From contig CAKZRQ010000013.1 of assembly GCA_937146645.1 (NCBI GenBank), forward strand, positions 248,001-312,000: 64,000 nucleotides of DNA, read 5' to 3'. Positions 1-9,421 of this stretch are shown one piece after another; position 1 is the stretch's first letter, and every line of letters starts with the position of its first letter. The position numbers and the translations under genes were made by a program. A model generated the notes under the pieces. The model was given only the letters and a program-made list of their open reading frames with translations, ran no database searches and had not been told where the DNA came from. This stretch comes from an uncultured Cyclobacteriaceae bacterium (GTDB lineage: Bacteria > Bacteroidota > Bacteroidia > Cytophagales > Cyclobacteriaceae).

Positions 1-2150
1 AATACATGCCTGAGGCGGATGAGCCTCTACTCTTTACCATTGATGAGAAAACCAATGTGGTGGACCTTACCGATCGTGGTATTGAGACGATGACAACTAA
101 AAATGAGGATCAGGATTTCTTCGTGATGCCTGATATTGGGGTGGTTATCGCAGAGCTCGAAAAAGATGAGAGCCTGGAGGACAAGGAGAAACTGATTCGC
201 AAAGAAGAGGTCATCAAAGATTATGGAGTAAAAGCTCAAAGAATCCATACCGTAAATCAGCTGCTCAAAGCCTATTGTATGTTTGAGCGAGACACTGAGT
301 ATATCCTGGTGGATGGAAAAGTGAAGATCGTGGATGAACAGACGGGTCGTGTAATGGAAGGTCGAAGATATTCCGACGGACTTCACCAGGCGATTGAGGC
401 GAAGGAAAATGTGAAAGTCGAGGATGCCACTCAGACTTATGCTACGATTACACTCCAGAATTACTTCCGAATGTATCATAAGCTTTCCGGTATGACCGGA
501 ACGGCGGAAACCGAAGCAGGAGAATTCTGGGAAATCTACAAGCTGGATGTGGTGGTCATCCCAACGAATAAGCCAATCATTCGAAAGGATAGAGAGGACA
601 AGGTTTATAAAACCGTTCGTGAGAAGTTCAACGCAGTGGTTGATGAAATCAATGAGCTGGTAGCGGAAGGAAGACCTGTTTTGGTGGGTACTACTTCGGT
701 GGAGATTTCTGAGGTTTTGAGTAGAATGCTCACCTTGAAAAAGATCCAACACCAGGTATTGAATGCGAAGCAGCACGCTCGTGAAGCGGATGTTGTGGCC
801 GAGGCCGGAAAGCCAGGAACTGTGACCATTGCCACAAACATGGCAGGTCGAGGAACGGATATTAAACTGACTCCTGAATCAAGAGCTGCTGGTGGTTTGG
901 CGATTATCGGTACCGAAAGACATGAATCCAGACGTGTGGATAGACAGCTTCGAGGTCGTTCCGGTCGTCAGGGGGATGTTGGATCCTCCCAATTCTTCGT
1001 TTCTCTTGAAGATAGCTTGATGAGACTTTTCGGATCGGATAGAATTGCGAAACTCATGGACCGAATGGGTCTGGAAGAAGGCGAGGTTATCCAGCATAGT
1101 ATGATTTCTAAGTCTATTGAGCGCGCACAGCGCAAGGTGGAGGAGAATAACTTTGGCACCAGAAAAAGGCTACTCGAATATGATGATGTGATGAACTCTC
1201 AAAGAGAGGTAGTCTACAAGCGCAGAAGAAATGCCTTAAAAGGTGAAAGGCTCGAATTGGATATTTTGAATATCCTATTTGATGTCTGTGAAGGCCTTGT
1301 GGATATGGGTAAGTCTGCTGAGGACCTTGAGAACTTCAGAATGAACGTCTTTACTTCTCTTGGGCTGGATTATCAGATTTCCGAAGAAGATTTGAAGACT
1401 AAGGATGCTGGAGTATTGACTCAGGAATTATATCAATTGGCTTTTGAGAGCTACCAAGCGAAGAACGAAAGAATCATGACCACAGCTCTTCCAGTTCTTC
1501 GTAAAGTTCATGAAGAAAGAGGAGCGACCGTGAAAGATATCATGGTTCCGATTTCTGATGGAGTCAAGCAGATTGGCGTGGTGGTAAATCTTGAGGACAC
1601 GCTTGAGTCAGAAGGAAGAAAGCTGGTCAGAACCATCGAAAAAAATGTGACTCTTGCGATTATCGATCAAAACTGGAAAGAGCATTTGAGAGATATGGAT
1701 GATTTGAAGCAATCCGTTCAAAATGCTGTTTATGAGCAAAAAGACCCACTTTTGATCTACAAGTTTGAGGCATTTGAGATGTTTAAGCGCTTTATCGGTA
1801 AACTCAATGAAGATGTTTCTTCGTTCATTACCCGTGCTGATCTTCCAAAGCAGGATCCTGCTCAAGTGAATGCCGCAGCCCCAAGAAGAAGGCAAGAACC
1901 AGAAGGTCAAGCCAGTAAAGCTGAGGTTTCCAGCACCTTGAATCCGGGAGCTAATAGAGCTGCAGCTGCCGCTGCAAATGCTGGAAGAGCGGAAGCACAG
2001 GTGGTTGCTCCAAGGAAAGTTGAAAAAAGTTATGGTCGAAATGACCGTGTCTCTGCACAATACACTGACGGTCGGGTGGTGAAAGAAGTGAAATACAAGA
2101 GTATCGAACAGGATGTACAATCCGGCAAATGTGTTATCATTGAGAATTGA
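1..2150 (+). CDS. secA: Preprotein translocase ATPase SecA, C-terminal part (5' end outside window)
   Basis: The reading frame is open through the left edge, so this is the 3' part of a longer gene; roughly the first third is missing. SecA is the ATPase motor that drives unfolded preproteins through SecYEG. The visible part has the second helicase domain, with TNMAGRGTD near visible residue 278 and RQLRGRSGRQGD near residue 313, and then the helical scaffold/wing region with YDDVMNSQRE and WKEHLRDMD. The usual C-terminal zinc motif (CxCxSGxxxxxCH) is absent. The protein ends in a basic/Ala-rich linker and a short tail with one Cys. The stop lies 5 bases before the ATG of the next lipoprotein gene, so co-transcription is likely. 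The family call is certain. Confidence 0.97.
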   Translation, partial: YMPEADEPLLFTIDEKTNVVDLTDRGIETMTTKNEDQDFFVMPDIGVVIAELEKDESLEDKEKLIRKEEVIKDYGVKAQRIHTVNQLLKAYCMFERDTEYILVDGKVKIVDEQTGRVMEGRRYSDGLHQAIEAKENVKVEDATQTYATITLQNYFRMYHKLSGMTGTAETEAGEFWEIYKLDVVVIPTNKPIIRKDREDKVYKTVREKFNAVVDEINELVAEGRPVLVGTTSVEISEVLSRMLTLKKIQHQVLNAKQHAREADVVAEAGKPGTVTIATNMAGRGTDIKLTPESRAAGGLAIIGTERHESRRVDRQLRGRSGRQGDVGSSQFFVSLEDSLMRLFGSDRIAKLMDRMGLEEGEVIQHSMISKSIERAQRKVEENNFGTRKRLLEYDDVMNSQREVVYKRRRNALKGERLELDILNILFDVCEGLVDMGKSAEDLENFRMNVFTSLGLDYQISEEDLKTKDAGVLTQELYQLAFESYQAKNERIMTTALPVLRKVHEERGATVKDIMVPISDGVKQIGVVVNLEDTLESEGRKLVRTIEKNVTLAIIDQNWKEHLRDMDDLKQSVQNAVYEQKDPLLIYKFEAFEMFKRFIGKLNEDVSSFITRADLPKQDPAQVNAAAPRRRQEPEGQASKAEVSSTLNPGANRAAAAAANAGRAEAQVVAPRKVEKSYGRNDRVSAQYTDGRVVKEVKYKSIEQDVQSGKCVIIEN

Positions 2151-2155
2151 TTAGT

Positions 2156-2698
2156 ATGAGAAGCTTTCTGATTGTTTTACTGTTTGCATTGGTTGCCGCT
2201 GGCTGCAAGAGCTCTGCCAGTGTTAGCGCTAATGATAACGATTACAGTAATTACTCAGAGGATGTATCATCAACACTCCCTACTTATCCTGACTACCAGG
2301 ACCAATTAGCACAGATAAAAGAGCCAGCAGAATCATCAGATTTGGCTATTGATGATCAGCTCGAAGCCATTGGAAGAGATTTAGCCGCTCAAAATGAATC
2401 TGAGCCCTACTTCGATGGATATACTGTTTTGGTTTATTCTGGTATAGATCGGGATGCGGCATTTGAGACTCAGGAATCTCTCGCTGAACTTTTTCCAGAT
2501 TTGAAGCCACGGATGCAATATGAGCAACCGAGATATTTACTCAAGATAGGTCAATATAAACACAGGGTTGAAGCCCAAAAGAACTACAGTCTTTTAAAAG
2601 AGGATTTTCCAAGTGCAAGGATTATTCAGGACAGAATCCAGAGAAAGGATTTTCAACTGAATTCTGGAACGGATGATAATGATGAAGGAGAGAATTAA
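2156..2698 (+). CDS. SPOR-domain lipoprotein
   Basis: A small exported lipoprotein. A signal peptide of about 16 residues ends in a lipobox (LVAAGC, Cys17 from the ATG at 2156). Then comes a Ser/Asp-rich linker, and residues of about 85-165 look like a SPOR domain (YTVLVYSG...AAFETQESL...RYLLKIGQYKHRVEAQKNY). SPOR domains bind denuded peptidoglycan glycan strands at division or remodelling sites, so a role in the cell wall is inferred. A TTG in frame at 2147 overlaps the secA stop, but the ATG at 2156 fits the signal peptide better. The 3' end overlaps the start of the following amidohydrolase by 26 bases, which points to translational coupling. Confidence 0.75.
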   Translation: MRSFLIVLLFALVAAGCKSSASVSANDNDYSNYSEDVSSTLPTYPDYQDQLAQIKEPAESSDLAIDDQLEAIGRDLAAQNESEPYFDGYTVLVYSGIDRDAAFETQESLAELFPDLKPRMQYEQPRYLLKIGQYKHRVEAQKNYSLLKEDFPSARIIQDRIQRKDFQLNSGTDDNDEGEN

Positions 2699-3869
2699 AG
2701 CTTTGGCCAAAGGCCTAAAGGAAGAGGTAATCCAAAATAGGAGGCATCTACACCAAAACCCTGAGCTTTCATATAAAGAGTATAACACGGCGAAATTCGT
2801 TCAGGAAAAGCTTGAATCCATGGGTATTTCAGGCTTGGAACAGAAGGCCGAAACGGGATGGACGGCTTGTATTGAGGGAAATAATCCGGAGAAGAAAGTA
2901 ATTGCTCTTCGAGCAGATATGGATGCCTTGCCTATTCTTGAGGCAAATGATGTTACCTATAAATCCAAAAACCCTGGCGTCATGCATGCTTGCGGGCATG
3001 ATGCACATACTGCTTCTCTACTTGGAGCTGCCAAAATTCTTAATGAGGTGAAGGACAGTTTTGAGGGAACTGTGAAGCTTATTTTTCAGCCAGGAGAGGA
3101 ACTTGTCCCGGGTGGAGCATCCTTAATGATAAAGGATAAGGTTCTGGAGAACCCCAAGCCAAATGGCATTATTGGTCAGCATGTTATGCCTTTCATTCCG
3201 GTGGGTAAAGTTGGGTTCCGGGAAGGAATTTATATGGCCAGTGCCGACGAGCTTTATCTGACGGTAAAAGGAAAAGGCGGTCATGGTGCTATGCCGGAAA
3301 CTTTTATCGACCCGGTTTTAATCACTTCACACCTGATTGTTGCTCTTCAGCAGGTGGTGAGTAGGGCTGCGAGCCCAAAGGTTCCTAGTGTCCTTTCTTT
3401 TGGAAGAGTGGAGGCAAATGGGGCAACTAATGTAATCCCAAATGAGGTCAAAGTGGAAGGTACTTTCCGAACCTTGAATGAACCTTGGAGGGCCAAGGCG
3501 CATGAAAAGATGCTCCAGATTGCTCATGGCATCGTTGAAGGCATGGGAGGAGAACTGGATTTTGAAATCAGAAAAGGATATCCATTTTTGAAAAACGACC
3601 CCCTTTTGACTCGAAGGTCGAAGGATGCCGCAATAGACTATCTCGGTGAAGAAAACGTAGTGGATTTGGATATCTGGATGGCGGCAGAGGATTTTGCCTA
3701 TTATTCTCAAGTTGTGGATGGATGTTTCTATCGTCTTGGGACTCGAAATGAATCGAAAGGGATTACTTCCAGCGTCCATACACCAACTTTCGATATTGAT
3801 GAGGATGCTCTTGAAATCGGGTCTGGTTTGATGGCATGGCTCGCCCTGTCCGAGCTTCAAAAAAGTTAA
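2673..3869 (+). CDS. M20D-family amidohydrolase (N-acyl amino acid / hippurate hydrolase type)
   Basis: A zinc-dependent amidohydrolase of 398 residues, the normal length for family M20D. Metal-site motifs are visible: MHACGHDAHT near residue 103, FQPGEE near 139, and VHTPTFDIDEDAL near 367. The dimerisation or lid domain sits around residues 185-295 (KGKGGHGAMPE). Members hydrolyse the N-acyl bond of amino acids or hippurate; the substrate here cannot be read from sequence. There is no signal peptide, so it is cytoplasmic. Three in-frame ATGs (2673, 2679, 2682) overlap the upstream SPOR lipoprotein gene, so the exact start is uncertain by a few codons. Confidence 0.9.
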   Translation: MIMMKERIKALAKGLKEEVIQNRRHLHQNPELSYKEYNTAKFVQEKLESMGISGLEQKAETGWTACIEGNNPEKKVIALRADMDALPILEANDVTYKSKNPGVMHACGHDAHTASLLGAAKILNEVKDSFEGTVKLIFQPGEELVPGGASLMIKDKVLENPKPNGIIGQHVMPFIPVGKVGFREGIYMASADELYLTVKGKGGHGAMPETFIDPVLITSHLIVALQQVVSRAASPKVPSVLSFGRVEANGATNVIPNEVKVEGTFRTLNEPWRAKAHEKMLQIAHGIVEGMGGELDFEIRKGYPFLKNDPLLTRRSKDAAIDYLGEENVVDLDIWMAAEDFAYYSQVVDGCFYRLGTRNESKGITSSVHTPTFDIDEDALEIGSGLMAWLALSELQKS

Positions 3870-3902
3870 CTCAGGGTTAAACTTTAGACCTTGGTCGAGA
3901 AT

Positions 3903-3910
3903 TATCTTTG
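3903..3910 (+). promoter_or_regulatory. Candidate -7 element TATCTTTG upstream of S1/P1 nuclease
   Basis: TATCTTTG matches the Bacteroidota -7 consensus TAnnTTTG perfectly and lies 16 bases before the ATG at 3927. A good -33 TTTG at the usual spacing is not obvious; TTTA at 3883 is the nearest candidate. It would give a very short leader. The call rests on sequence match only. Confidence 0.4.
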
Positions 3911-3926
3911 TAAGCAAAACTTGAAT

Positions 3927-4700
3927 ATGAATACATCTCGATTCCTACCCACCTTTCTCTTGTTTTTCGCCATTTCCTTTGAGAGCCTGGCTTGGGGGCA
4001 ATTAGGCCATTATATCATTGGTTATATGGCTGAAAAACAGCTTAAGAAATCCACGAAGAAAAAGGTAGAAGCGGTTATTTTTCCAATGTCCATTGGTAGG
4101 AGCGGAACATGGATGGATGAAATCCGGTCTGATTCAGCTTATGATTATGCTATCACCTGGCACTACCTCACTTCAAAGAATGGAGAATATAATCCGGATA
4201 TTCAGGAGGAAACCGGAGATGCATTCGAAGCAATCAAAAGGTTAAAGTCTGAACTTAAGAGAGGTGGTCTTTCAGCTATTGAAGAAGCAGAAAAATTAAA
4301 AATGCTGATCCATTTAGTAGAAGATATTCACCAGCCACTACATGTAGGTACTGGGGAAGACCTTGGGGGAAATGATGTCAGAATTGAATTTTTTAATCGA
4401 TCAACAAATCTACACGCCCTATGGGATACGGGTTTGATTGAGAGGAAGAATATGAGCTATACCGAATTGGGGGATGAGCTTTTTCGAAGAATTACACCTG
4501 AAATGCAAAAACGCTATAAGTCAGCCAGAATGGAAGACTGGCTGAAAGAGGCAGTTTCCGCCAGACCACTAGTTTATAATTTGCCCGATAGCAAAAGAGT
4601 TAGTTGGATTTATATGTATAAGGCGAATGATACACTGGAAGAGAGATTGGTTGCTGCTAGTATAAGATTAGCTCAGGTGTTAGAAGAAATTTATGGATAG
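3927..4700 (+). CDS. Secreted S1/P1-type zinc nuclease
   Basis: An exported single-strand-specific nuclease or 3'-nucleotidase of the S1/P1 fold, probably scavenging nucleic acid outside the inner membrane. The ATG at 3927 gives a clean signal peptide ending FESLA, followed directly by Trp. In this family the N-terminal Trp of the mature protein is a zinc ligand. Further ligands are visible: GHYIIG, WMDEIRSD, TWHYL, HLVEDIHQPLHVG and the late NLHALWDTGLI. The spacing is that of the three-zinc cluster. An upstream TTG at 3891 would only add residues before the signal peptide and is unlikely. The gene is followed by an 82-base gap before the histidine kinase gene. Confidence 0.92.
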   Translation: MNTSRFLPTFLLFFAISFESLAWGQLGHYIIGYMAEKQLKKSTKKKVEAVIFPMSIGRSGTWMDEIRSDSAYDYAITWHYLTSKNGEYNPDIQEETGDAFEAIKRLKSELKRGGLSAIEEAEKLKMLIHLVEDIHQPLHVGTGEDLGGNDVRIEFFNRSTNLHALWDTGLIERKNMSYTELGDELFRRITPEMQKRYKSARMEDWLKEAVSARPLVYNLPDSKRVSWIYMYKANDTLEERLVAASIRLAQVLEEIYG

Positions 4701-4782
4701 ACTCCGATAAGTGAAAAAATTTCTTTGACTAACCATAAATACAAAAAGCATTTTTTTATATTTAGAATCTCTATTTCTGTAT

Positions 4783-6636
4783 ATGAGAAGAGTTTCTACC
4801 TGTTTAATAATCATCCTTGCATTTGTTTTCAATTCCTCAGCGCAGGAGCTGAATGACCTCCTTGATGAAGCCCTAGAATCTCGGGACACCATAGCACTAA
4901 AAGCTACCCAGGAGCTTATTCAAACTGCATTGGATTCTGGAATTTATCTTTACTATCAGGGGCGGATCCAATCAAGGCTTGGTGACAATAGTAAAGCCGT
5001 TGGCTCCGTGGAGGCAGCTGTACAGTATTTCGATATTGATAATTCTCCCGACTACCTAATCTCGGCAAATAACTATCTCACTTATCTTGAATCAATTATT
5101 GGGAATTGGGATAGAGCCATGTTTTTTGGGCAAGAAGCGTTAAAAGCAGCAGAGACGGTTCAGGACACAAATCGAATTGCATACGCTCTTGGCGATATTG
5201 GGATTGTTTTTCATGATATGGAGGATTATCCGAATGGAGTAGAATACGCTAAGCGAGGGTTCGACCTTTTACAGAATTATCATGATCCTGATCCACGGAC
5301 TCAGGGTTTCGTGACCAATAGCCTTGCTATCAATTTTGATGATTGGGATAAGCCGGATTCTGCCCTCTATTATCACTATGAAAACCTGAAACTTCTTTCC
5401 GTTGTGGATAGTGCGACTATGACCAATACATTTAACAACATTGGGAATACGCTGCTAAAACAGAAAAACTTTGGGGAAGCAGAAAAGTGGATCAAGGTCA
5501 GTTTGAAGTATAATTATATACGGGATGAGCCTTATAAGATGGCCGCGAACTACACCAATTTGGCCAACATTTCTTACAATTTGAATAACTTCTCAAAGGC
5601 CGAGGTAATGCTTGATTCTGCTAAGAAATATGTTGATCTGAGCGGATCGAGGGAGAAGGTCAGGGATTATTTATGGGAGCAATATCGCTTCCAAAAGCGC
5701 AAGGGAGACTTGACGACTGCCATGGCTTACCTGGAGGATTATTCTGAGCTAAAGGATAGTATTTTCAAGGAAGAGCGGGTGCAGACCATAGGAGAGCTTC
5801 AGACTAAATATGAGGTATCCCAAAAAGAGACAGAGTTGGCTCAGTCAAGGGCTGAATTGGCAGAGTCAGATTTGATGGTGAAGAATCGAAACAATCAATT
5901 ATTGCTCTTGCTTATTCTGACTTTGATCGTTTTGGGGATTGCCTTTTTCATTTTTTATAGACAGAAAAATAAGACACTTCATTTAGAACAGGAGGCAAAG
6001 CTTCAGGCTATTCTTGCTGAGCAAGAAACGCAAAAAAGACTTTTAGAACAGAGAAATAGGATCTCATCAGATCTTCACGATAACATCGGTGCTCAGCTGA
6101 CTTTTATCGTTTCCTCTTTAGATAACCTGAAGTTCGTTGATCTTCCTAAAGAAAAATTCAACTCCAAGCTTGATCAGGTTTCAGCTTTTACCGTGGAAAC
6201 GGTTAATGAGCTGAGAGATACGATATGGGCAATGAATAAGGAAAGCATAAGCGTGGAAGATTTAGAAGTTCGGTTGAATACATTAATTAGTAAGGCACAG
6301 ACTTCATGCCCCAATATTGATTTTGAACTTCAGGTTGATGAGGGACTTTCCCGAGAAAAAGAATTGAATTCTATGGAAGGAGTGAATTACTATCGAATAG
6401 CTCAAGAGGCTCTGAATAATGCAGTAAAGCATTCCAAGGCGAGTAAAATTTGGATTGAACTTGCTTCTGAAAACTCCCATGTCAAACTATCTGTCAAGGA
6501 TAATGGGCAGGGAATTTCAGAAAAGGAGTCAAAAGGGAATGGTATGCACACCATGAAAAACCGAGCGGAAAGAATTGGGAGAAAGCTTACTTTGGCTTCA
6601 GAACCAAAACTCGGAACCCAAGTTTGTATTTCGTAA
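4783..6636 (+). CDS. TPR-containing sensor histidine kinase (HisKA_3 / NarL-UhpB type)
   Basis: The sensor half of a two-component system. A signal peptide (about residues 1-21) is followed by a long TPR-like helical region (about 30-330, with repeats such as YALGDIGIVFHDM and ANYTNLANISYNL). A coiled segment leads to one membrane helix at about 370-392. The kinase core has the HisKA_3 phosphorylation motif SDLHDNIGAQL (His near residue 433) and a HATPase domain with NNAVKHSK near 545 and DNGQGI near 572. The TPR region would lie in the periplasm, with the kinase in the cytoplasm. The partner is the LuxR-type regulator starting 6 bases downstream. The signal sensed is unknown. Confidence 0.93.
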   Translation: MRRVSTCLIIILAFVFNSSAQELNDLLDEALESRDTIALKATQELIQTALDSGIYLYYQGRIQSRLGDNSKAVGSVEAAVQYFDIDNSPDYLISANNYLTYLESIIGNWDRAMFFGQEALKAAETVQDTNRIAYALGDIGIVFHDMEDYPNGVEYAKRGFDLLQNYHDPDPRTQGFVTNSLAINFDDWDKPDSALYYHYENLKLLSVVDSATMTNTFNNIGNTLLKQKNFGEAEKWIKVSLKYNYIRDEPYKMAANYTNLANISYNLNNFSKAEVMLDSAKKYVDLSGSREKVRDYLWEQYRFQKRKGDLTTAMAYLEDYSELKDSIFKEERVQTIGELQTKYEVSQKETELAQSRAELAESDLMVKNRNNQLLLLLILTLIVLGIAFFIFYRQKNKTLHLEQEAKLQAILAEQETQKRLLEQRNRISSDLHDNIGAQLTFIVSSLDNLKFVDLPKEKFNSKLDQVSAFTVETVNELRDTIWAMNKESISVEDLEVRLNTLISKAQTSCPNIDFELQVDEGLSREKELNSMEGVNYYRIAQEALNNAVKHSKASKIWIELASENSHVKLSVKDNGQGISEKESKGNGMHTMKNRAERIGRKLTLASEPKLGTQVCIS

Positions 6637-6642
6637 AAGCCC

Positions 6643-7293
6643 ATGGGAATTAAGCTGGCCATAGCAGAGGACAATTCATTTTTACTCAGAGCGATTGAGG
6701 AGAAGGTCTCATTTTTTGATGATCTGGAGCTGAAGTTTACAGCCCCGAATGGAGAAGAGTTTCTGGAGAAGTTAAGAGAACATCCGGCTATCGACTTGAT
6801 CTTAATGGATATAGAAATGCCTATTAAGAACGGCATCGAAACGGTTCGAGAAATCAATAAGCTGAACCCTCAGATCAAAGTCATCATGCTGACAGTATTC
6901 GATGATGAGGAGAATATCTATCAATCGATTCTGGCAGGAGCGCATGGATATCTGCTGAAGGAGGTGGATCCAAACTCACTGCATCAGGCGATTTTGGACA
7001 CTATGGATGGAGGAGCAGCCATGACTCCAAGTGTGGCTATGAAAGCTTTAAAAATTCTGCGAAATCCCGTTTTGCCTGAGGAAGAAAAGGAGCAGATTAA
7101 TTTGACGAAAAGAGAGATTGAGGTTTTGGAGCAGACCGCTAAAGGGCTGACTTATCAACAAATTGCTGAAAATCTATTTATTTCTCCCAAGACCGTCAGG
7201 AAGCACACGGAAAACATCTACCAAAAACTTCAAGTCCACAGCAAACTGGAAGCTGTACAAAAGGCGGTTAAAAACCGGATTATTGAAGGTTAA
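6643..7293 (+). CDS. NarL/LuxR-family response regulator
   Basis: The DNA-binding output partner of the upstream kinase. The receiver domain occupies residues 1-120, with acidic residues AEDN near 9 and the phospho-acceptor Asp in LILMDIEMP near residue 56; the conserved Lys is in YLLKEVD. The C-terminal LuxR helix-turn-helix (about 150-212) has LTKREIEVLEQTAKGLTYQQ and the recognition part SPKTVRKHTENIYQKL. The operon spacing with the kinase is 6 bases. Its stop codon overlaps the stop of the convergent dsbD gene (shared TTAA at 7290-7293), so no terminator fits between them. Targets are unknown. Confidence 0.95.
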   Translation: MGIKLAIAEDNSFLLRAIEEKVSFFDDLELKFTAPNGEEFLEKLREHPAIDLILMDIEMPIKNGIETVREINKLNPQIKVIMLTVFDDEENIYQSILAGAHGYLLKEVDPNSLHQAILDTMDGGAAMTPSVAMKALKILRNPVLPEEEKEQINLTKREIEVLEQTAKGLTYQQIAENLFISPKTVRKHTENIYQKLQVHSKLEAVQKAVKNRIIEG

Positions 7294-9368
7294 GGTCTGA
7301 ATCTGCCGCTCGCAGTATCCAGAAACTCGATGAAGCTTTGGATATCGGTATCGTAGGCTTTGGGCTGGACCAAGAGATTTTCTTCATGGTCCAGAATCAC
7401 ATAATACGGCTGGGCATTGTTCTGGAAACGAGTGATCTGAAAATCGGCATTTTGCTTACCCATGGTTTTCTTCACTTTTCCGTCATATTCCGAGGTGTAC
7501 CACTCACTTTCAGGAAGTTCTAGTCGCTCATCGATATAAAGCGCAACCATCACGAAATTTTCTTTAAGACGGCTTAGTACCGCTGGGTCGGACCAGACAT
7601 TTTCTTCCATCTTCCGGCAATTCACGCACCCATGTCCTGTGAAATCGATTAGTAATGGTTTTCCTTCTTTTTTGGCTGCCGCTAATGCTTCCTCATAGTC
7701 GAAATAACCTTCGATCCCGTAAGGGATTTTTAAGAGGTCTCCATATTTCACTTGTCTATCGGAAGCTTGAATGGATGTATTTCCACCTGAAATAAAATCT
7801 TGGGTCGTAAGTGGAGGAAGATATCCACTCAGAGCTTTGAGCGGTGCTCCCCAAAGACCAGGGATCATGTATAAAACAAACATGAAGGTTGTCAAAGCCA
7901 GTAATAATCTCGGCACTCCGATGCTTTCAATTGGGCTGTCATGCGGAAGCCTGATTTTTCCCAAAAGATATAAGCCGAGCATGGCGAAAATGACGATCCA
8001 GATTACCAGGAATATTTCTCTATCGAGAATGCCCCAATGGTAAACCAAGTCTGCAATTGATAGGAACTTGAATGCCAGTGCCAGCTCCAGGAATCCTAAA
8101 ACCACTTTTACCGAATTAAGCCATCCCCCTGATTTTGGAAGTCGGTTCATCCACTCTGGGAATATGGCAAACAGGGTAAATGGAATCGCGAATGCCAGAG
8201 AAAAGGAGAACATTCCTAAAATTGGCTTAAGCAATTCTCCGCCTGCTGAAGAAATCAAAATTGAGCCGACGATGGGGCCTGTGCATGAAAAGGAGACGAG
8301 TACCAGAGTGAATGCCATAAAGAATATGCCGCTCATTCCTCCTTTTTCGGCCTTTTCATCCACGCTGTTCACGAATTTTGATGGCAGTGTGAGCTCAAAC
8401 ATTCCGAGAAATGCCAGCGCAAAGAAGATAAATACACCAAAGAAGAATAGGTTGGGAATCCAATGGGTTGCTAACCAATTTGCGAATTCTGGACCCTGTA
8501 TTGCCGCAACAGCAGTTCCAGCGATGGTGTAAATCCCAATAATGGAGGCACCATAAATGAATGCGTTTCGAATCCCTTTTCCTCGGCTTTCTGCTCTTCC
8601 GGTAAAGAAGCTGACGGTCATTGGAATCATGGGAAATACGCAGGGAGTGAGAAGAGCTGCTAAGCCGGCTAGAAAGGCTAAAATCATAAAGCCCCAAAGT
8701 GATTCGCTTTCCTGATTGGTATCGAGAATTATCGGGTCAATAGCTTCTTCGTTCTCTTCAACTTCTGATTCGTCTTGTTCTGTTGAAGGAGGGATGGCGT
8801 TGAAAAGAGGTTCTGTTTCGCCTTCTTGATCGATAGTCTCTTCAGAATTTTCAGATTCAGGATCTGAAGGAGCAGTTTCGGAAGGAAGCGGAGCCGATTT
8901 TGTTGAAACAAAGGATAAGCTTAAATCTTCCTCATAATTCACGCACTGCCCAGTCAGGTCTGAGCACATCTGATAAATGACAATACCAGTAATATTTCCA
9001 GACGGCGAGTTTAGTTTTAATTTCTGCTCAAAGCGACCTTTACCCATGAAATAGGTCACATTGGCATCCCAGACTTCTTCGTATTTCTCCTTGGAATTGA
9101 TGGACTCCAAGGCGCCAACTAATGAATAGTCAGATGAAGAATTCAGCTCGAGTTGAGTAAGGATGGGTCCGGCGTCTGGCGAGAAGTCATTGGCATAGAT
9201 GTACCAACCAATAGGAATTTCGGCTTCAAGAATGATACTGACTTCATCACCCGAAGAATAATCCTCAGGACTTATGCTAAACTCCCAGCTAGGAGGTTCA
9301 ATGATCTGGGCCTTTGCGACGCCAGTCATTAAAATCAGCATGGAAAAAAGAAGCCTTAACTTATTCAT
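7290..9368 (-). CDS. dsbD: Thiol:disulfide interchange protein DsbD
   Basis: An inner-membrane electron carrier that passes reducing equivalents from cytoplasmic thioredoxin to periplasmic proteins. Domain order: signal peptide; N-terminal immunoglobulin-like domain with the redox pair MCSDLTGQC (Cys near 136 and 142); a very acidic Glu/Ser/Asp linker (about 165-215); a membrane domain with LTPCVFPMIP (near 243) and FSCTGPIVG (near 361); and a C-terminal thioredoxin domain with GHGCVNC (near 578). All three Cys pairs are present. The ATG at 9368 is preferred over the upstream in-frame codon at 9392, because MNKLRLLFSML begins a proper signal peptide. Confidence 0.95.
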   Translation of the reverse strand: MNKLRLLFSMLILMTGVAKAQIIEPPSWEFSISPEDYSSGDEVSIILEAEIPIGWYIYANDFSPDAGPILTQLELNSSSDYSLVGALESINSKEKYEEVWDANVTYFMGKGRFEQKLKLNSPSGNITGIVIYQMCSDLTGQCVNYEEDLSLSFVSTKSAPLPSETAPSDPESENSEETIDQEGETEPLFNAIPPSTEQDESEVEENEEAIDPIILDTNQESESLWGFMILAFLAGLAALLTPCVFPMIPMTVSFFTGRAESRGKGIRNAFIYGASIIGIYTIAGTAVAAIQGPEFANWLATHWIPNLFFFGVFIFFALAFLGMFELTLPSKFVNSVDEKAEKGGMSGIFFMAFTLVLVSFSCTGPIVGSILISSAGGELLKPILGMFSFSLAFAIPFTLFAIFPEWMNRLPKSGGWLNSVKVVLGFLELALAFKFLSIADLVYHWGILDREIFLVIWIVIFAMLGLYLLGKIRLPHDSPIESIGVPRLLLALTTFMFVLYMIPGLWGAPLKALSGYLPPLTTQDFISGGNTSIQASDRQVKYGDLLKIPYGIEGYFDYEEALAAAKKEGKPLLIDFTGHGCVNCRKMEENVWSDPAVLSRLKENFVMVALYIDERLELPESEWYTSEYDGKVKKTMGKQNADFQITRFQNNAQPYYVILDHEENLLVQPKAYDTDIQSFIEFLDTASGRFRP

Positions 9369-9421
9369 GGTTGGGTGTGAATTCCTGATCAACAGTCAGT
9401 TCTGCTAGTTAAGTTCCTGAA

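Noticed and set aside
27-776. Long minus-strand reading frame opposite secA
   Set aside because: The + strand frame encodes an unmistakable SecA; the minus frame has no recognisable motif and is a shadow.
1608-2120. Second minus-strand frame opposite secA
   Set aside because: No ribosome site or family pattern; shadow of the secA 3' region.
3327-3917. Minus-strand frame opposite the M20D amidohydrolase
   Set aside because: The + strand has clear metal-site motifs; nothing comparable is seen on the minus strand.
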